DNA of 64,000 nt from NCBI GenBank assembly GCA_019914995.1, contig CM034127.1:1674001-1738000 (forward strand). Direction: 5' to 3'. This DNA is from Acanthochlamys bracteata. Taxonomy: Eukaryota > Streptophyta > Magnoliopsida > Pandanales > Velloziaceae. The translations under genes were made by a program, and so were the position numbers. This document shows positions 1 through 11,289 of this stretch, in pieces; within the stretch, counting starts at the first letter, position 1; each line of letters opens with the position of its first letter. Under the pieces are notes generated by a model, which ran no database searches, was not told the DNA's origin, and worked only from the letters and a program-made list of their open reading frames with translations.

Positions 1-1440
1 ACAAACCTGGAAGCAGCTGGAACGGATTCCCAATGGTAGCCCAATCGAGTACACGCAGAAGAAACGTCATGTTTAATGTCGCTAATTATAAATATGCCAG
101 TTCCTTCACTTTTAATGCTGCAAGGTAAATCAGGCTTTGCAGCCTCAAGTGCAACCAAAACATTTTGTTCAGAATTCTTGGAGTTTCCTTCTGTATGATT
201 ATAAGCATTGTCATTATATGGCAGTCCTTGCAACTCCTTCCAGGCAGCATCATAATGGTCATTCATGCATATGTTCCTTCTTCTATAATTATTTACATCT
301 TGCTTGATATTGTCAGGGGAACAGAGAGACAAAAGTGAAACTTGACCTCGGTTCAGAGTGTTTGGCTCATAATCTCGAGGTGGCATACCAACTGACCAAC
401 ACCCCTTCTCCAGGTTGTCTCCTCCAGTAGGTTGTGCATGCACATCCTAAAAGGCAATAAACCACATCAAAGATATTTCACAGTTAGAAGATGATGTATC
501 ATATCCAAAATGTCGATGAAGTGAAAAATCCAAAATTCATTAAACATTAAAAAAACAAAGGTTCAAAACTCAATTGGGATATCCAGGATTGAGCAGAACC
601 CACTATAAATTTAATCAAACATCACACTGAAAGGGATCATTGGGACAGCCGATCCTTAGAAACTCCTTACTAAACTTTAAGTTTAAACTACAAATTCGCC
701 CGGATATCACAAACATAGGCAGCTTAATTGTTTAACCTAAATTTTAATGTAAAGAAATAATGCACAACTAATTACACCCTTACTCCACTATGTCGCTAGC
801 AGGAGTAGTCAGATATAGGGAGAGGTCTTATCACTTCTAGACTACCTCCACTAAACCAAAGAGCAAGCAATTACCTCATCAACCTTCAAAATCGTCTGCC
901 TTATAGCAAGCGTATTCGAGACATCTCCTCCTTCCGATTCCTTCGCATCTAAAACAACAACCACATTCAAAAATCACAGAGACCTAGATGGAAAAAAACC
1001 AGAAAATCACATTCCAAAAGAAAAACACTACCGTTACCAGGTGGAGTCAACAAAATCTTCCTCTTAAAGTTTCGACTGGAAAGACTATCAAAAACCCGAA
1101 CTGCCTTCCTCTTCCTAGAGTAAATAAACTTCAAATCACTCCAATCTCTTCTCATCCCATCAACCCTAAGTGAAACACTCGGAACAGAAGCCAAATCCAT
1201 CGAATTAACAACAAATTCACCAAGTGCAGCAATAGCTACCGACGAAGCAGCGACAAAGCCTTCATTACTCATCCGGAGTGAAGATCCAGGAATCGAACAA
1301 AGAAACTCGATGACATCAGGCGATATTGAGGATATAGAGGCGAGAACAGACAGCGACGCCGCCGGCAGCCGTTGCCGAGCGAGGACTGTTAACAAGTGCC
1401 ACGATTGCTCGATTAACGCTGAAGTAGCACGGATTTCCAT
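1..1440 (-). CDS. Unrecognised plant protein, N-terminal part (runs off left edge)
   Basis: I do not recognise this family. Three exons read in phase on the minus strand: 1440-1038 (ATG at 1440), 948-875 and 446-1 (open at the window edge). Donors are GTAACG and GTAATT, and the acceptors follow T-rich tracts. The first 80 residues are hydrophobic and helical in composition, rich in Leu, Ala and Ser. Residues about 85-135 are basic, and the rest is polar, acidic and Asn-rich with no motif I can name. About 307 residues are visible. The ATG is the first in a frame that stays open for 157 codons. A plant nuclear or chromatin-associated protein is possible, but that is only a guess from composition. 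Confidence 0.6.
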
Positions 1441-2186
1441 GATCTAGAGAACAATGAACTTGCAAACTTCTAGATCTGGATGTTTTCTGGTTGCATATTT
1501 GGAGCCATGATAAATTAGAAGAGAAAAAAATGGGGGAACTTGTTTTAGAGAGAAAAAGAGAGAGATAAGAGTTTTGTTGTTTTGGGGGAGAGAAGGCGGG
1601 AGAAGAAGCGGCACTACGCGTGTGACAAAAGTTTTAGGTTTCGGGAGATTTGCAAAAGTGCAAGTTTTCCCGCGCTATTGTATCGGGTGATTATCAAAAC
1701 GATGAATTTACCCTTTACCTGGAAGGAGAAAATGGGCCAAGCCAAGTTTCTGAATAGTTGTGAAGCCCACAAAAACAAAAGCTCCGGAGGCTTGTTTAAC
1801 GTTCCATTCTATTAAAAATTTTTACCAATATTTTAGTTTATATTTTTAATAAATGTTTTAAAAATTATAAAATATTAAAAATACATAATAATATTTTTAT
1901 AATTTATTTTTATTATTTTTTAAAATCAAAATATAAAATTTATTTATCAAAATAAAATTAAAATAATTTTTATTTCAGAAAATTTTTTTTTAATAAACAC
2001 TTTCAAACGTCATATCCATAGAGACTTCGAACGGAGACGGTGGAAACTGAAAAGTAATCAGATTGCACGCTGTTTGTCAACGAAAAATGCATCCGTTGCT
2101 TACCCATCGTCGCTATTCTTGAATGATTTGAAACGGAAACTCGACTTGGGTATCTATACAAGCTTCAGGTAATGCTTTATCCTGAC

Positions 2187-2614
2187 TATAGGTGCAAAAA
2201 CGAATGGGCCGGACTGGCCCGACCTGAATAAAGCATCCGATCCGGCACATTCACCCGAATGATATTTTTATTTTATTTAAAAAATAAAATTTAAAATTAT
2301 TTTTAAGATAAAAATAAATATTTTTATTTTTAAAATTTATTTTTTAGTAATATAAAATTTTTTTAATTAAATTTGATATGGTCAACGGTCAATATTGACT
2401 ATGTCAACTGTCAATATTGACCTGTCAATATTGACCTGTCAATATGAACAATGCCCGAACAGACAGATCAATATAGTCGGCTCGTCCTGCCTGTTAGACC
2501 GGGCCAGACCGGTTCGGTCCTATCACTGTTTATCAAGCCTGGGGGGCCGATAATCAGGCCAACTGACCGGGCCGCCGGTCGGCCCGTTTGGCCCGATCTA
2601 TTTTTACAACTCTA
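2187..2614. mobile_element. hAT-type non-autonomous element, 428 bp
   Basis: The element is flanked by an exact 8-bp direct repeat, ATCCTGAC, at 2179-2186 and 2615-2622. Its ends are imperfect inverted repeats: left TATAGGTGCAAAAACG, right (reverse complement) TAGAGTTGTAAAAATAG. Subterminal regions are rich in GGCCCG and CGGGCC. An 8-bp duplication with TA(G)-type ends is typical of the hAT superfamily. No coding capacity is visible. The interior carries repeated copies of the palindrome GTCAATATTGAC. Confidence 0.75.
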
Positions 2615-2720
2615 ATCCTGACCATGATATGGGTACCTGTTCCTTGGAGGACAAGACCTTCGACGGCATCTGCGACGCATCGGTCAATGTGAGTTTGGCC
2701 GCAACTCAACTTGTAATATG

Positions 2721-2947
2721 CAGCGTTTGGAAGTACTTATAAAATAAAAATTTTTTAAATAAAAAATATTTTTATTTTTTTTAGAAACGAGCTCTATTTT
2801 TTTCTTAAAAATAATAAAAATATATAATAAAAAAATTTTATTACGTAAATTTTTTTTATAATTTCTAAATTTTTAAATATTTATAAAATATATATTAAAA
2901 TATTATAAAATATAAAGTTAAAAAATACCGTCGGCGAAACGCTCTGC
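2721..2947. mobile_element. AT-rich MITE-like element
   Basis: The left end is AGCGTTTGGAAGTACTTATA; the right end, reverse-complemented, is AGAGCGTTTCGCC. The core is almost only A and T. The first 60 bp nearly match the element at 13242. No target duplication was clear. Confidence 0.5.
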
Positions 2948-3459
2948 CAAATAGGTTCACCGTCTTATGAAAGGCTGAACTTGAGATGTATTATTACTGT
3001 ATAAAGTTTATGTATCCTAGCAGTCGAGTATAATTTTCATCGTAACGCATTGTAACTCAGCAGTTAATATTCAAAATGTTCTAAAAATCTTGTGAGATGG
3101 TCATGCAAAGTAACAGACGAGACGCTTGGCTGTAAAGAAACAATCCATGTCAGTCCTCATGTTTCTCAAGTACGTCTCTTACATGAAGGGGCATTTACAA
3201 GAAGGAAAGAGAAAACAACACTTGCAAAGGGCGGAGAAAGCCAAGGTTTGCGGCCTGCATCCATCATATATCTATCAACTTTTCAACCACTATTACAAGC
3301 CAAATAACTAACAAAATACGACCAATAAATCATCAAAATCTAAAACGAAGAAATGAATAAGCAACACTTTAAACAGAGAAGCAATCCTATCCCAGTAACC
3401 ATTTTCTGACAGAAATAATATATTTGTACGGTAAGAATTTTGCAGCGGGAAACTCCGGT

Positions 3460-6400
3460 TCAGTTTGTTGGTGGAGAAGACAAAGTAAAATTCAATATAA
3501 AGCCAACCATCAAGCCTATGAGTCCTGCGAATAAAGCAAATGTTAACGAGAACCCTGTATCACTTTTGTGGCTTCTACGTCTCTTCAAGATTTCCTGAAA
3601 TAAAAAAGAAAAGTATCAAACGCAATTTCATCACAAATAACACGCATACAAGACAAAACAGGAACTAACTTGATACAATAATTAAACAATAGACTAACCA
3701 TGATTACTAAAAACTGAAAGATATGACAAGTCATAAAGGTTTGAATATACAAATAGCGAGAAACTTTGACCTCACGCTTAAATGAAGGGAACAAGAAAAT
3801 TCAGGTGAGAACCTTGTCCATTGGTATCATGCTGTGACTTGTACAAATCTAACCAAAAGCGACCAACATAATTTCCTTTTGGATACTATGCTACCATTAT
3901 GTGCTACTATTCTTTTTCATAGAACCGATTCTTTATAATGTCCAATTGCACCATCAGCCACATAGACTCAATGTCCAATTGCATCATCGCAACATAGACT
4001 CACCAAGTGTAACAGACCCAGGAAATAAGCTCACATAACTACGAAGCTGAAAAATTAAGTTTGTACAATATAAGCTTTCATCAACAAAACAAAACAAAAA
4101 AAAAAAACAAAGAAGTTTGGATACAGAAGCATATTGTTTCTCAAAAACTAATACTGAGACTTACAAGTTCATGCCCCAAATGCTGATTTTGTTGGAGCTT
4201 ATTATCTATTTCGGCTTTCAGTTGCTGAATTATTTGGATCTGCAAAAACAGATAGAACAAAAACATCTCAGGAATTTGGCAATTAATGAAGTGCTGAGCA
4301 GGATCAAACATAATTTGAAAGAATAAATGTGCAGCTACACCATAGAACAACATAATCATAATCTATGCTAAAACTAAATGTTCACCACCGATGCCACTGA
4401 TACAGGATGCTGGAGAAAGGTTGATATCATGAAAACAACATCTAGCTTTGCTCCTAGGCAACACAGTGGCAAAGATAACTATATATGAAGCATGATAGAA
4501 GAGGAACACAGGTTCATTTAAGCAAGTGATGCATATGACGATCTATCACTAATGAAATATGATTTCTGACCATGCTTATGGATCACGACCACACCTATGT
4601 ATTGTGACAAAACTAACAAAAACCTTGATATTTAACAACAGGTCACCGTTCACAATTCTATTATTAAATTCCATAATTTCCACAATCAGCATTGCTCTCT
4701 TCTTAATGATGTAGTTCTTCTGAACTTTCCATTTTCTGTAAATTCATCTTCCAGAACAGTCGCTATTGATGACCAGCAGATTAGATTCCAAACAGCATCT
4801 GACACAGCTCAGTTGTTCATTATGCTGCTATATTCACCCACCGATAGATTCTCCATTAAATAAGATCAAATTTATCAGCGCAACAAACTAACACTAACAC
4901 AGATTGGTCAAGAACTTTTTGTTTTATATATAGAAATGCAATATCAATAAGATATTGTTACTAACAGCAAGCATTCGTGGCACTCTGACGGATATCATAA
5001 ACCATGATCATATTGGATAAAGAAAATAGATCCAGGGAAACTATAAACACTAGAAGCTTCAAGCTATGTGCCAGAAAACTGAAATGTTTTTGTTAAGAAT
5101 ATATTCCTCTTTCATCTCAGTATTTCTTGCTCCATCACAAACAGAAAACCAATTAGCTTTTTATTTTACCCATTAGTTCAACCATGATATCCTGAGGGCA
5201 GAGATACTTTGAAATAACAGAGAACACTTATTTGCTGAAAACTTGAAACTATGGAATATCCTCCTTATTTCTTTCACTTCAAAATCCTTTCATCATTTGG
5301 GGCCTAGTATGCCTCTAAAGAAAATTTCCTGAGCTGAAATCATATTTTACACTATGCAGAACTTATTACAACTTAGGCACACAAAAATGCACGCCTTAAA
5401 CTTAACAAATAAAAGTTGATAAGCTCACATTTCCATGTTATACTCTCAATTTAATCTACTTAAAGTGGCAGACATATACTGAAAGTAAAGAAAACAAAAG
5501 ATACTCACCACTTCAGGGCTTGAATTCTTCAGCATCTGCAAAAAGCACAAACATGTAAGCCTTTACAAAATGATCATTCTCACCAAAAAATAAATCAATA
5601 TGGGTCACATATCTTACTGATACATCAGAACCCTGCTTGAAGCTTGGGGATCCTGTAAGCCCTGACTCTTCAGAGTTCCCTGAACCAACCTGCACTGGAG
5701 TTGTATAGACTACTCTGAGCTTACATTCTTCTATCACCTTGTCGCCCTCCTTGTTAAACTATGGTGAAAACAAGTACTTAGCAAACTAAAGTGAGGGAAA
5801 CAGATCCTTGTTGAATTTAACACAATGTGTGACAAGGAAATTAACTATATCTGCAGGAAGTTCATCAATGTCAGTAACTGGGGGTGCTTTAGTACTCTGC
5901 AGGAGGAACTTGTCCTTGCATTGCATGTCAGGAGGATACTCCTTTTGTGCTTGAAGTGTCACTTCATTTTGGTAAACAGAAAGTTAGAAGAGGAGAACAC
6001 AACAATCCAGGTAATGATAATGCATCTGGACCAAACCAAACTAAACCTGTAATGGTACACGTGTCCCAAGGTTGGACAATGCTAGTGTTTGGCCTGACAA
6101 AGTACTTCCTTGGAGATGTGGTTTTCACCTTCACAATGTGCACGGACGAATATTATTTGCAGTAAACACAAATTCCAACCAAGAATGCAGGAAAATAGCG
6201 ACAGAGAAAAACCACTACTGCAACTAGTAATGAACGACAGCAGTGACACCAGAACCATGTCAATGGCTTTTACCATCAAGGTAACAAACTTTTTGATTTA
6301 ACTAAGACCTTAGTTCACATGTCTTCACAGAAGAATACAAATTGCAGGGAGCACAAAAACATCCGAAACAACTAATAACAAAGGAACCATGTCAACTAAC

Positions 6401-7097
6401 TCAAGACGACCATGCCTGCATAACACACAAACAAAAAAGACCATGCCTCCACATTTTCGTGGTAAGATACATCTGCCTTTGTCACACACACGCGCGCGCG
6501 CACACACACACATAAATAAAGAATATACAGAAATCACTAGTGTCCTATAAAATGGCATAAAAAGGTTCGACAATCTCCATGATAACGATGAAAAGAATTT
6601 AAATGTACTATATATGCATTGACTCAAAAGATCGCAACCTCCATGGATTTGAAATGTTTATATGATTATAACAGTTGGAGAAATCTTTGATGTAATGTAA
6701 TCTCAAGATCGTGAAGCTCGATTGCTCAGATAGGAATTGTCTCTAAGCATCACCCAAACATAGGCAAGGTAATTAAAAGGAAAAAAAAAGCAGTATAAAA
6801 AGTATATAAGTAAATACCTTAAAAGCAACATGGTTTTCAGTATTGTTTACAACCTTCAGGTTGCAATATGATGGCTTCTCGAGCTCAACTGCTCATCACA
6901 AACAAATGAATACAAAATGTTAAAAATTTAGCAGGTTGCAATCCCAAATCAAACTTTAGCATGTTACAAAATTTTCACCAAGGAATTCAAAATGAATGAT
7001 TTAAGAACAAATCAAAATAAAATTAAAAAAAGAAAAATTGATTACCTTCAAAGGTGAGCTCTTCAGGATGCACTGAGATCAGTTGATCCCTTCCCAT
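3460..7097 (-). CDS. Vesicle-associated protein (VAP27 family), MSP domain, tail-anchored
   Basis: VAP proteins sit in the ER membrane and tether it to other membranes or the cytoskeleton by binding FFAT-type motifs through a cytosolic MSP domain. Eight exons join in phase to 232 aa: 7097-7046, 6888-6818, 6128-6047, 5961-5846, 5758-5618, 5535-5509, 4239-4165 and 3594-3460. The MSP domain covers about residues 3-130 and includes the conserved VKTTSPRKYFVRPN stretch (42-55) and the QCKDKFLLQ segment. A short coiled-coil region (about 163-188) precedes a basic KRRR patch and one transmembrane segment (about 203-226). Length and order match plant VAP27-like proteins. The donor after exon 4 is GTTAAT, a weak but legal GT site; reading past it would enter a stop soon after. 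The subfamily number is not assigned. Confidence 0.93.
6484..6512. repeat. CA/CG dinucleotide microsatellite
   Basis: Alternating purine-pyrimidine run: CA repeats, then about five CG units, then CA repeats, inside intron 2 of the VAP gene. Such tracts are length-variable and can adopt left-handed DNA. Confidence 0.9.
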
Positions 7098-7811
7098 CTT
7101 GTCACAACAACACCTAACAGATAAATCAAACAACCTACAATCGAGTTCAAGAATAAGAAAAAAAAAAATAGGAATAACAAAACCGAGTTCTAACTTAGCT
7201 CGATCAATAAAACCGAAATAAAAAACACAAGAATAAATCTTCTAATTCTGTTAATTAGTTTATCAGAAGAAGAAGAACACGTTCAGAGAGATTCAAAATG
7301 GTATCGAGTTCTATTATGGGCGACAACAACGGAGCACCACATCCGAGGTTAATTACTATTTCGCATTCCGAAAAAAACATTCCGATGACGTCGCTGTATA
7401 CGTATTTTCTTAAAACCCAGAGTTTCCATCATAATTACGGTTGAGACATTGTGTCTTGTCGGAGCAATTTCGCGATAGACGTTTCGTTGTAATATAATTG
7501 CTTGTCAGTGGTAAATCATTTGGTTTGCCTTTGGGATTATTACTTCCCGTTCTGTTCAACCGCGAGTTCACTGAAAATCTTTTCGTGTGCTGCGTTTCCC
7601 AGGAGCGGATTCTTGAATCGTGTTTATGTGGTTACAGTAATTATGCCATGTGGCAATATGTCTGGCAGGGACCACCTCTTCGTACTCAGAAAATATAAAA
7701 CCAGTACCAGTGACACATGGAGATTGGAGAATACGAATGACGCATTTCTCAGTCAACCAAAAAGATTCAGTTAGGCTTTGCCCATTTCTGGCAGTAAATT
7801 GATACTCAGTT

Positions 7812-8000
7812 ACGGAGTGTTTTCTAATGTAATTTTATAAAACTAAAAAATAAGATTTAGAATTTTTTAAAATAAAGTAAAAATCAAACTCAGTATTTAT
7901 ATTTTAATAATTTTTAAAAGTATATTAAAAATTAAAAAATATAATTAAATGTATAAATAAAAAAATTGAGACTGAATCAATTTTGGAAGTTTGAAAGCGC
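7812..8000. mobile_element. AT-rich MITE-like element
   Basis: AT-rich block between GGAGTGTTTTC on the left and GAAAGCGCT on the right. Its internal sequence resembles the blocks at 10067 and 53490, with a shared run of the form ATTTAATATTTATATTTTAATAA. No target duplication identified. Confidence 0.4.
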
Positions 8001-8217
8001 TTTAATAAGAATTTTTTAAAATTCTTTTAAAAGTATAAAATTAATAAAATTTATATATGCATAAATTTTTACGTAAAATTTATTTACATGATTTATTTTT
8101 TAAAAATTACATAGTCTAAATTTTTGAAAAATTTACAGAGAGAAGGTTTTTTCTTCCTCTACCGAGGGATGTTAGGGAGAAGCATCCCAAATGCACTCCC
8201 AAACAACACCGAAGTCC

Positions 8218-8901
8218 TCAATTGAAGGTGGATAAACGCAGAAGCTTGTCCCTCAAGTAGTACAACCTTGCCCTTCGAACCTTCCTGTGGTCAACAACTT
8301 TTATCTCTTTGATGTTTGGTGAGTACCTGAAACATTGAAAAACAATGTTATTCAAGCTGTCTGTTGGATTACTATGCAGTAACAAGAACAAATCAAGCAA
8401 AAATAGGTAACTTTTTATAATCTTTGGCACATTGTGCCTGTATCTTTAGCAAATTGGAAGTTGCATTTTTTTGGAAATGTCAGCTTAAAGCAAATATACA
8501 TTTCAGATTTCAAACCAACGCTCTATGATTCATTTGTAAAAATGTATCATAAGTCCACATTGCACTAACTACCTCTACATTAAGATGCTCTCATTTTGGT
8601 GTAAAATCTATCAATTGACAAAACCAACATTCAAAGCCAGAAACCTCAATGAAACTCCTAACCAAAATATGCACACTGAATCATGATTACTTGTCACAAA
8701 CATCTAATTGACTTAAGCATGATGTCCTAATTTGGGTATCCATGATTACTTAAAAGAATAGTAGAAGGTCAGAGTTCTGCAAATACTCTTAGAGTGCTAG
8801 CTTTAGGTTGAACATCTACAAACAGCACCAACACTTGACAACATAACACAATGAACACATGGCTCTGTGTTGTGGTGATTGGGGAGAACCTTGGAAGCCA
8901 T
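8218..8901 (-). pseudogene. Remnant of plastid ribosomal protein L19 (bL19c) gene
   Basis: Positions 8326-8218 encode the C-terminal end of bL19: [19 protein letters not shown] followed by [16 protein letters not shown] and a stop. A CAG acceptor sits directly before it, so it is the old last exon with its splice site. About 570 bp further upstream, 8901-8881 reads MASKVLP, which resembles the start of plastid L19 precursors, and then goes out of register. Most of the transit peptide and the central protein domain (roughly 150 residues) are missing. I infer a genomic copy reduced by internal deletion rather than a processed retrocopy, because the intron-exon border survives. The last exon is convincing; the first-exon match is weak. 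Confidence 0.65.
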
Positions 8902-9260
8902 GACTGGCTAGTGGAGATTGGAGATTTTCGACCACGAACGAAGCATCAAGATGAAGAAAGAAAGCAGAAAAAGAGAAAACCTTATCGAGAGAGCGAGGGA
9001 GAAACAAGTACAGAACTGCAGACTGTTTCTTCTTCGTTCAACAAAAACAGTAGGGGATAAAGTGATTATTAGAAATTATTAACGGTATATTTAATTAAAT
9101 TACTTAATCAATTAATTGAGAAATCTTTCAAGTTAGCTTCTTCCTCCTGCTCTAACTTTTTTTTCTTAAATTCTATTTTCTTATCTTTTTTTTTTTGTTT
9201 TTATTTTTGGCTTGGAGCTCAAATTTTGGCTGTATTAAAATGACAGGAAGTAAGTTCCTA

Positions 9261-9478
9261 GCGCGCGTTTGGTTTAGAAATTTATTTCACATATTTTAAT
9301 ACATATTTTATAAATATATAAAAAATTTATTTAAAAATTTAGAAAGTGTAGAAATTTTACGGAATGAGATCTTTTATTATATATTTTTATTATTTTTTTA
9401 AAAATAAAAAAATAGAATTTATTTATAAAAAAAAAATTATTTTAAAAAAATTTAATTTCATAAGCACTCCCAACACCC
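9261..9478. mobile_element. AT-rich MITE-like element
   Basis: Left end GCGCGCGTTTGGTTTAG; right end ATAAGCACTCCCAACACC, which reverse-complements to GGTGTTGGGAGTGCTTAT. The core is A/T. The right end resembles the left end of the intronic element at 32534 (TTTGGGAGTGCTTATAAAA). Confidence 0.45.
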
Positions 9479-10066
9479 CCTAATTTTCTAAAGAAGTTAC
9501 GTGCGATCTATTGATCGACTAGTGGACTAAAGGTGTATTTTTTCACACATAAAAATAACTTTTTATTTACTAAAAATTTATTTTTAATTTATTTCTTAAT
9601 ATAAAAATATATTATTTTTAATAATATTATTTTTAATAACTTAATTTTAAAAACTTATTTTTAAAGTAAAAAAACGCATCCTTAAGTTAAGCAAATTGAT
9701 GAAATCTAACGCCTAGATAAATCAAACCTGTATAGTTCCCAAGTAGCTGGCGGACGGAGTGAGGTCAAAACGATTAGACGGTGGTTTTTTATTGGGGGAT
9801 CGATTGTATGTCATCTTGAGTTGTAAAAATTTGTTAAAACATTTTTGGTACTATTTACGAAATAAAATTCAGAAAAAATTGAATTTATGAAATAAAATTC
9901 AGAAAATATTAAATTATAAGTGAGTTTCAATTATCATAGATTAGTTGCATTTGAAAGTAAAGTTTGCAATTTAGAATAAATTTAGTAATAAAATTCAAAA
10001 AATAATTAAAATATATAAAATAACATCAATTTTAAATGTTATATAAGTTCGAGCTATCTGAGTAAG

Positions 10067-10372
10067 GACGTGTTTGAAAACTTGTAATTGAGTTTCGTGA
10101 AGTAAAAAATTAGAAGTAAATTTTTTTTAAAAATAAAATAAAAGTGAAATTTAGTATTTATGTTTCAATAAATTTTAAAAATATATTAAAAATTAAAAAA
10201 TATAATTATATTTAAAAATGTACAAATAAAAAGATTGAAATTAAAATTTCGTATATGAAAATAAAATTTTAAATTTTTTATGTAATTAAAATATATGAAC
10301 TATTCAGAAATCAAAATTTATTAAAAAAAATAAAATTACGGACGTTTAAAATATGCCCTAAACGAAACACAC
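10067..10372. mobile_element. AT-rich MITE-like element
   Basis: Left end GGACGTGTTTGAAAACTTGT; right end GGACGTTTAAAATATGCCC. The core shares long A/T runs with the blocks at 7812 and 53490, placing the three in one subfamily. Confidence 0.4.
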
Positions 10373-10794
10373 TTTTAGTTGAACAAACTAATTCGAAAAA
10401 AGACATTACGGTGAGACGTGACGATTGCAAACCATAATTCGAACTCTTTAGTAACAACAATAGAGGGTCATAGTTTCGAAGTCGATATTGCTTATGGACT
10501 TATTAGGCCCTTTTTTCATCAGATAAAGCACATTTACTTGTGCGGAAGTGATTGCTTAAAACTGTTTTTACAAAATAATTTTTTGAAATAAAAATTAATA
10601 AAAATTTCAAATTAAAAATTTTTATTTATTAAATTTATAAAAATATTATATAGTATTATTGAATATTTATTAAAAATATAAATTTAAAAGTTAAAATATA
10701 AAATGGTAAATATAAAAGGTTAACTTTTGGACAAAGTAAATATGCCCATAGCGTAAATAATTTGATGCTTATGAGCTTGCCCTAATCTTAGAGG

Positions 10795-11289
10795 TAGGGT
10801 GGCAATTGGATTCATGAGTCTGTTTCGGATCAATCCATATAATAATCAGATAAAAAATGTTCAATTCTAATCCGACCCGTTTATTTATATGGGTCAAAAT
10901 TGTCAATCTTAATCTAACTTATTTATAACCGAATCAAACTCGGGTCGACCTATTTAATAATTAAATTATTAAATAAAAATTATAAATATTAATTTTTAAT
11001 AATAATATATCAAAATTATTAATTATGATGTATTTAAAAAAAATATTAATTTTGACAAATTTATAAATTAAATAAAAATTAGTTAAAATTAAGATAAATA
11101 AAAAATATATATACAAATTAAATTCAAAATTTTTACTTTTTTTCTAATTATTAAGTAATATATACTATATAAATAGTTAAACGGATCATTTTCGGGTCGA
11201 CCAGAAATCGATCTAAATCCGTCTAAAGCTTGACCCGAACTCGACCTTTTCGGATCGGTTTCGGATCGGGTCGATTTTTACCACCCCTA
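10795..11289. mobile_element. hAT-type non-autonomous element, 495 bp, with 8-bp target duplication
   Basis: An exact 8-bp direct repeat, CTTAGAGG, lies at 10787-10794 and 11290-11297. Terminal inverted repeats: left TAGGGTGGCAATTGG, right (reverse complement) TAGGGGTGGTAAAAATC. The CAGGGGTGGCAA-like end and 8-bp duplication are typical of plant hAT elements. Subterminal regions contain several TCGGGTCGA/GACCCG motifs in both orientations, as expected of transposase-binding sites. No open reading frame, so it depends on a transposase elsewhere. Confidence 0.85.

Noticed and set aside
6325..6627. 100-codon minus-strand frame across the CA/CG microsatellite
   Set aside because: It lies in a VAP intron and its Cys/Val/Arg-rich part is translated microsatellite.
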